A stretch of 64,000 nt of DNA from Glandiceps talaboti (lineage: Eukaryota; Hemichordata; Enteropneusta; Spengelidae): NCBI RefSeq assembly GCF_964340395.1, contig NC_135565.1, positions 20,208,709 to 20,272,708 of the forward strand, given 5' to 3'. The notes under the pieces are model-generated. The model saw nothing but the letters and a program-made list of their open reading frames with translations. It did not search any database and was not told the origin of the DNA. The translations under genes and the position numbers were made by a program. This document shows, piece after piece, positions 61,451-64,000 of the stretch (positions are counted from its first letter, which is position 1; the number at the start of each line of letters is the position of its first letter).

Positions 61451-62350
61451 ACTTAGGCAAAATTATAAGATATGAGAAGCTCTGACGAAACATTCAAAGA
61501 AAAAGGAACGAGGCTAGGACCATCCATACCGTTGAAGAGGAAAATCAGAAGCGATAATAAAAACCCAAGGGAATTATGGTCGTTATTAAAATGCCATCAA
61601 TAGTTTTCCTGTTGCAGTAGTCTCTGGGGGGAAGTCTACAAGAAGTTGATTGTAACGGGGTTTTCACAATTACGTGAGTACATGAATTGACAGCTATTCC
61701 CGCTAAATGTGTATTGTGACGGTAATTTACAATTTAAAACAGATTTCGAATACCGATAACAATACTTGATAACGAAATTTTTTCGACTCTTGATTTTTAA
61801 GGTTTGCCCCCACCACCACCCCCTTAGAATGCCCAAACGACCCCAAATTTCTGACAAGGTAGTTTCGAATTTGCCAATTTTTCGGAGACAGCTTTATCTG
61901 CTAAAATAGAGACTTCACAATCCATCATTTAAGTTAAGCATAAACTGTTCTTTATTTCATTTGACTGAAATGTAGACATTTAATTAACTCCTAGATTTTG
62001 AATTGTTGTAAAGTTTATGCTTGTACTTTGAATTCATACTTTGAACCTGTATCAATTCATACCAAGCCATTTAAATACCCCTAACCCTCACCCCTATCCC
62101 CGTATTAAAAATCTGGAAGAATACACCGTACAATGTGCAATATTGAGTGCAACTCCTTCATTTAGAAATTGGTAACATATTGTAAATTGGTGTCAAGTCA
62201 TTGTATATATAATTGTATATTTCAATGAATATACCCATCTTTGAAATTTCAAAACACATAAAAGTACTTCTATTTGGCTAAAACCATGAAAACTAAACAT
62301 AAGCTGAATATGGTATAGTGACAAGTAGTGGCTGACCACACTATTCCCTT
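61451..62350. other. Intergenic, no gene supported
   Basis: No gene or repeat seen. Confidence 0.4.
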
Positions 62351-62354
62351 CAGT

Positions 62355-62370
62355 TGACCTCAAATGACCT
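62355..62370 (-). promoter_or_regulatory. Perfect DR4 nuclear-receptor element
   Basis: TGACCTCAAATGACCT, i.e. AGGTCA-TTTG-AGGTCA on the minus strand: two consensus half-sites as a direct repeat spaced by four, the arrangement preferred by TR/RXR and LXR/RXR. It lies about 1.4 kb upstream of the exon at 63734. Confidence 0.55.
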
Positions 62371-62496
62371 GCAGCTACTCGCAAGATGATCCAAGACGAT
62401 AAAAGATTTATGACCTCAGGGTGTAATGTCACATTTCTTACGAACCTCGACTGCTTCTGTTCATTGTAACGTGGGAATGAGTTAAGACTGACATGG

Positions 62497-62536
62497 GGGT
62501 CATCAGCCAAGGTCACGGGGTCATCAGTCAAGGTCA
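62497..62536 (+). promoter_or_regulatory. Four-half-site nuclear-receptor cluster
   Basis: A 21-bp direct duplication gives GGGTCA, AGGTCA, GGGTCA, AGGTCA at 62497, 62510, 62518 and 62531, with spacings of 7, 2 and 7. Both AGGTCA are preceded by CA, as in extended monomer sites (TCAAGGTCA type). It lies 127 bp from the DR4. Confidence 0.5.
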
Positions 62537-62694
62537 ATAGGGCCACGCTTCATACTTTGTACCACTACCAGTGCTAGTGTGAAATTGTACTACTTTCAAT
62601 GCTGTGTGCTTTGGTGAGTGACGATAGGACATGATTAATTACAGTCGCTACACATACATACCGAGTAAGAAAACATAGTAAGAAAAGTCAGTCG

Positions 62695-63106
<412 letters not shown>

Positions 63107-63733
63107 CTTACTTTCTTAATTTGTTTCTAAAAGAAGTCATATTTCATGTACTTTACTCATTTGTGTTGGCTCTTTGAGGTATTTTCATTTACCTTTGATT
63201 GTCAGTGTTGAGTATGTCACCAGTCTGACACAAACCATAACTTAAATCCACAAACTGTTATCGTTACTGTTAACCCTACAGAACAGCTCATGAAAAGGGT
63301 CCAACATATCAACCCAACATATCATAAGAGCCGACTCGAAATGCGACGACTTTGAGAAGCTGGTTTATGTTTATATTCAAAGTGTTTTTATTTTACCGTA
63401 GAGGGCGCGATAGGTAACCGGTATTTAATGTTACATTATCACTCATATCGGGTTATTGTTGACTTGCTTCCTGTCGGGTATGAGATAATACGATTCGTTG
63501 CACATCAGCGTGAGAGTGAGAGGTAGTATCTATTGTGAACACACACGTCCATTCAATACAAGCCAAGTAAACACACAGCTAGCCTACACGCTGGTATTCA
63601 CCTCGTCTTCGTCATCAATAACAAACGGCATTCACGTATTTTCCTACCTTTGGCGTTCAGCTGATTGAATTCTTCACCCGTGTGTAAGGTGGTGGAAGAT
63701 ATCTCCAGGAAAGACATATCTATTCTTTAAAGT
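63107..63733. other. Presumed promoter and 5' UTR of the gene starting at 63734
   Basis: GC content rises slightly; no TATA box evident. AGAGGGCGCGA near 63401 resembles the core of an insulator-type motif. Transcription start not determinable. Confidence 0.35.
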
Positions 63734-63817
63734 ATGGGAAAGCAAGAGAAACGTGAACCATCAGAGACCGTGTGGTGCTGTGGCTATACCATACGTGTGT
63801 ATAGTTTTTTAATGGTG
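63734..63817 (+). CDS. First coding exon of a probable multipass membrane protein (3' part outside window)
   Basis: The ATG at 63734 opens 28 codons ending exactly at a consensus donor, ATG GTG|GTAAGTACG. The peptide MGKQEKREPSETVWCCGYTI runs into RVYSFLMV: a basic N-terminus, a vicinal Cys pair and the start of a hydrophobic segment. This resembles the N-termini of small four-TM proteins such as LAPTM4-type proteins (RCCGC..RTGTIILG) or tetraspanin-like proteins, but 28 residues cannot settle the family. No in-window evidence for further exons. Confidence 0.55.
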
Positions 63818-64000
63818 GTAAGTACGACTTTTTATATCTTTTCCGTCAAGGTAATTGAATGCAATATTACAGTTTGATAGCGATTTACATGTGTGTCATC
63901 GTACTTTTGCCTATCGCACAGTTGGAGTACACGTTCTTTCTACTCTATCAGTTCAATATTAGCCCGGTAATATTACTTACAGACAACGTTAGATGGATGA

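Overview
The window is eukaryotic nuclear DNA: AT-rich, intron-containing (GT-AG) and full of microsatellites, minisatellites and short foldback elements. The recognisable genes are animal genes: adenosine deaminase, C2H2 zinc-finger proteins, iodothyronine-deiodinase-like selenoproteins and a CACHD1 orthologue. Together they suggest an invertebrate deuterostome, such as a cephalochordate or hemichordate. That assignment is an inference from gene content, not a proof.

Layout. (1) 29-957 (+): the last two exons of an adenosine deaminase gene. (2) 1403-10590: a tandem segmental duplication. Each unit carries one intact 399-residue, 11-finger C2H2 protein (4211-5410 and 9325-10524, +) behind a conserved palindromic CRE. 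A 28-bp minisatellite has expanded only in the second unit. (3) 10590-12530: intergenic, with a clean inverted-repeat element and a 44-bp minisatellite that has a three-unit higher-order pattern. (4) 12537-27245 (-): three tandem deiodinase-like genes, each with four coding exons at identical splice positions and phases. Every copy has an in-frame TGA at the catalytic selenocysteine position and a near-perfect SECIS hairpin in its 3' flank. Copies A and C each carry one further in-frame TGA at different places. Two copies keep a homologous 5' noncoding exon. (5) 28057-31720: foldback element, microsatellites and a candidate 5' exon. (6) 32127-47811 (+): a complete CACHD1 orthologue, 26 coding exons with closing phases and 1283 residues (human CACHD1 is about 1274). 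Its VWA domain keeps a canonical MIDAS metal site. (7) 47812-63700: no gene I can support. It holds satellites, a long pure TTC tract, a SINE-like remnant and a nuclear-receptor half-site cluster with a perfect DR4. (8) 63734-63817 (+): the first coding exon of a probable membrane protein that continues past the window.

How it fits together. The most notable content is the deiodinase cluster: three selenocysteine-encoding thyroid-hormone-metabolising-type genes in a row, without the N-terminal membrane anchor of vertebrate deiodinases, two of them with a second UGA. Perfect DR1 nuclear-receptor elements lie near copies A and C and a perfect DR4 lies about 37 kb away, but any regulatory link is speculative. 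The other genes have no evident pathway connection to the cluster.
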